29,436 bases of DNA from the IMG/VR virus record IMGVR_UViG_3300043595_000018, positions 1 through 29,436 of that record. One strand, given 5' to 3'. Shown here piece after piece: positions 29,426-29,436 of this stretch. A program made the position numbers and the translations under genes. The notes beneath the pieces were generated by a model. That model was not told the DNA's origin, ran no database searches, and worked only from the letters and a program-made list of their open reading frames with translations. Source of the stretch: a virus. Each line of letters begins with the position of its first letter. Position 1 is the stretch's first letter.

Positions 29426-29436
29426 TTCGCACCCCC
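29422..29436 (-). CDS. 3' end of a further early gene, cut by the window edge
   Basis: Only the last codons are present: Gly-Gly-Ala-Lys and TGA at 29424-29422, overlapping GTG 29425 in the GTGA pattern used throughout this operon. Nothing can be said of its function. Confidence 0.35.
   Translation of the reverse strand, partial: GGAK

Overview
The window looks like a large part of the genome of a temperate, short-tailed (podovirus-type) phage of a high-G+C proteobacterium. The virion genes resemble the Bordetella phage BPP-1 / T7-like structural plan: a Bbp16-type capsid cement protein, a gp11-like head-tail adaptor, a long nozzle-type tail tube protein and gp13/gp14/gp15-like ejection proteins. 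No ribosomal, central-metabolic or other clearly bacterial gene is visible. Terminase, portal, replication genes and the lysogeny repressor are not in the window, and the genes at both ends run off the edge. Family names come from reading translated sequence against remembered families; no database search was run.

Layout. (1) 1-14914, plus strand: morphogenesis. In order: scaffold (5' truncated), major capsid protein, cement protein, two small unassigned proteins, head-tail adaptor, tail nozzle protein, then five genes for internal virion / DNA-ejection proteins and a small membrane protein. (2) 14915-18130, plus strand: a perfect 9-bp hairpin abutting the tail fibre/spike gene, then a lysis cassette of two single-span membrane proteins, a small soluble protein and an M15-type endolysin. 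(3) 18131-18606: the strand switch. A small minus-strand gene converges on the endolysin. Next to it is a 222-bp gene-free stretch that I read as attP: the 3' half of a tRNA-Arg(CCT) gene, broken at the anticodon stem, flanked by four copies of TATTAGACA. (4) 18599-20091, minus strand: tyrosine integrase, a DUF4224-type small protein (possible directionality factor) and tiny coupled ORFs. (5) 20088-29436, minus strand: a tightly packed early/accessory operon. It includes a PAPS-reductase-like ATP-pyrophosphatase, several coiled-coil/zinc-ribbon proteins of unknown role, an HNH endonuclease, a pentapeptide-repeat protein with 22 nearly identical 15-bp units, a Gp157-family protein next to a RecT-like annealing protein, and a CsrA homologue.

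How it fits together. Both transcription units are very compact. Most neighbouring genes in the minus-strand operon overlap by ATGA or GTGA, which implies translational coupling and settles many start codons, including several GTG starts. Because attP lies between integrase and the lysis end with phage genes on both sides, the sequence looks like the free or circularised phage genome rather than an integrated prophage with host flanks. After integration the small gene 18158-18376 would sit at one prophage edge and integrase at the other.

The most interesting items are the intact attP with a symmetric set of arm-type repeats, the phage CsrA with a CsrA-like site over its own ribosome binding site, the young pentapeptide array, the hairpin over the tail-fibre start, and a possible frameshift in the small gene beside the excision module.
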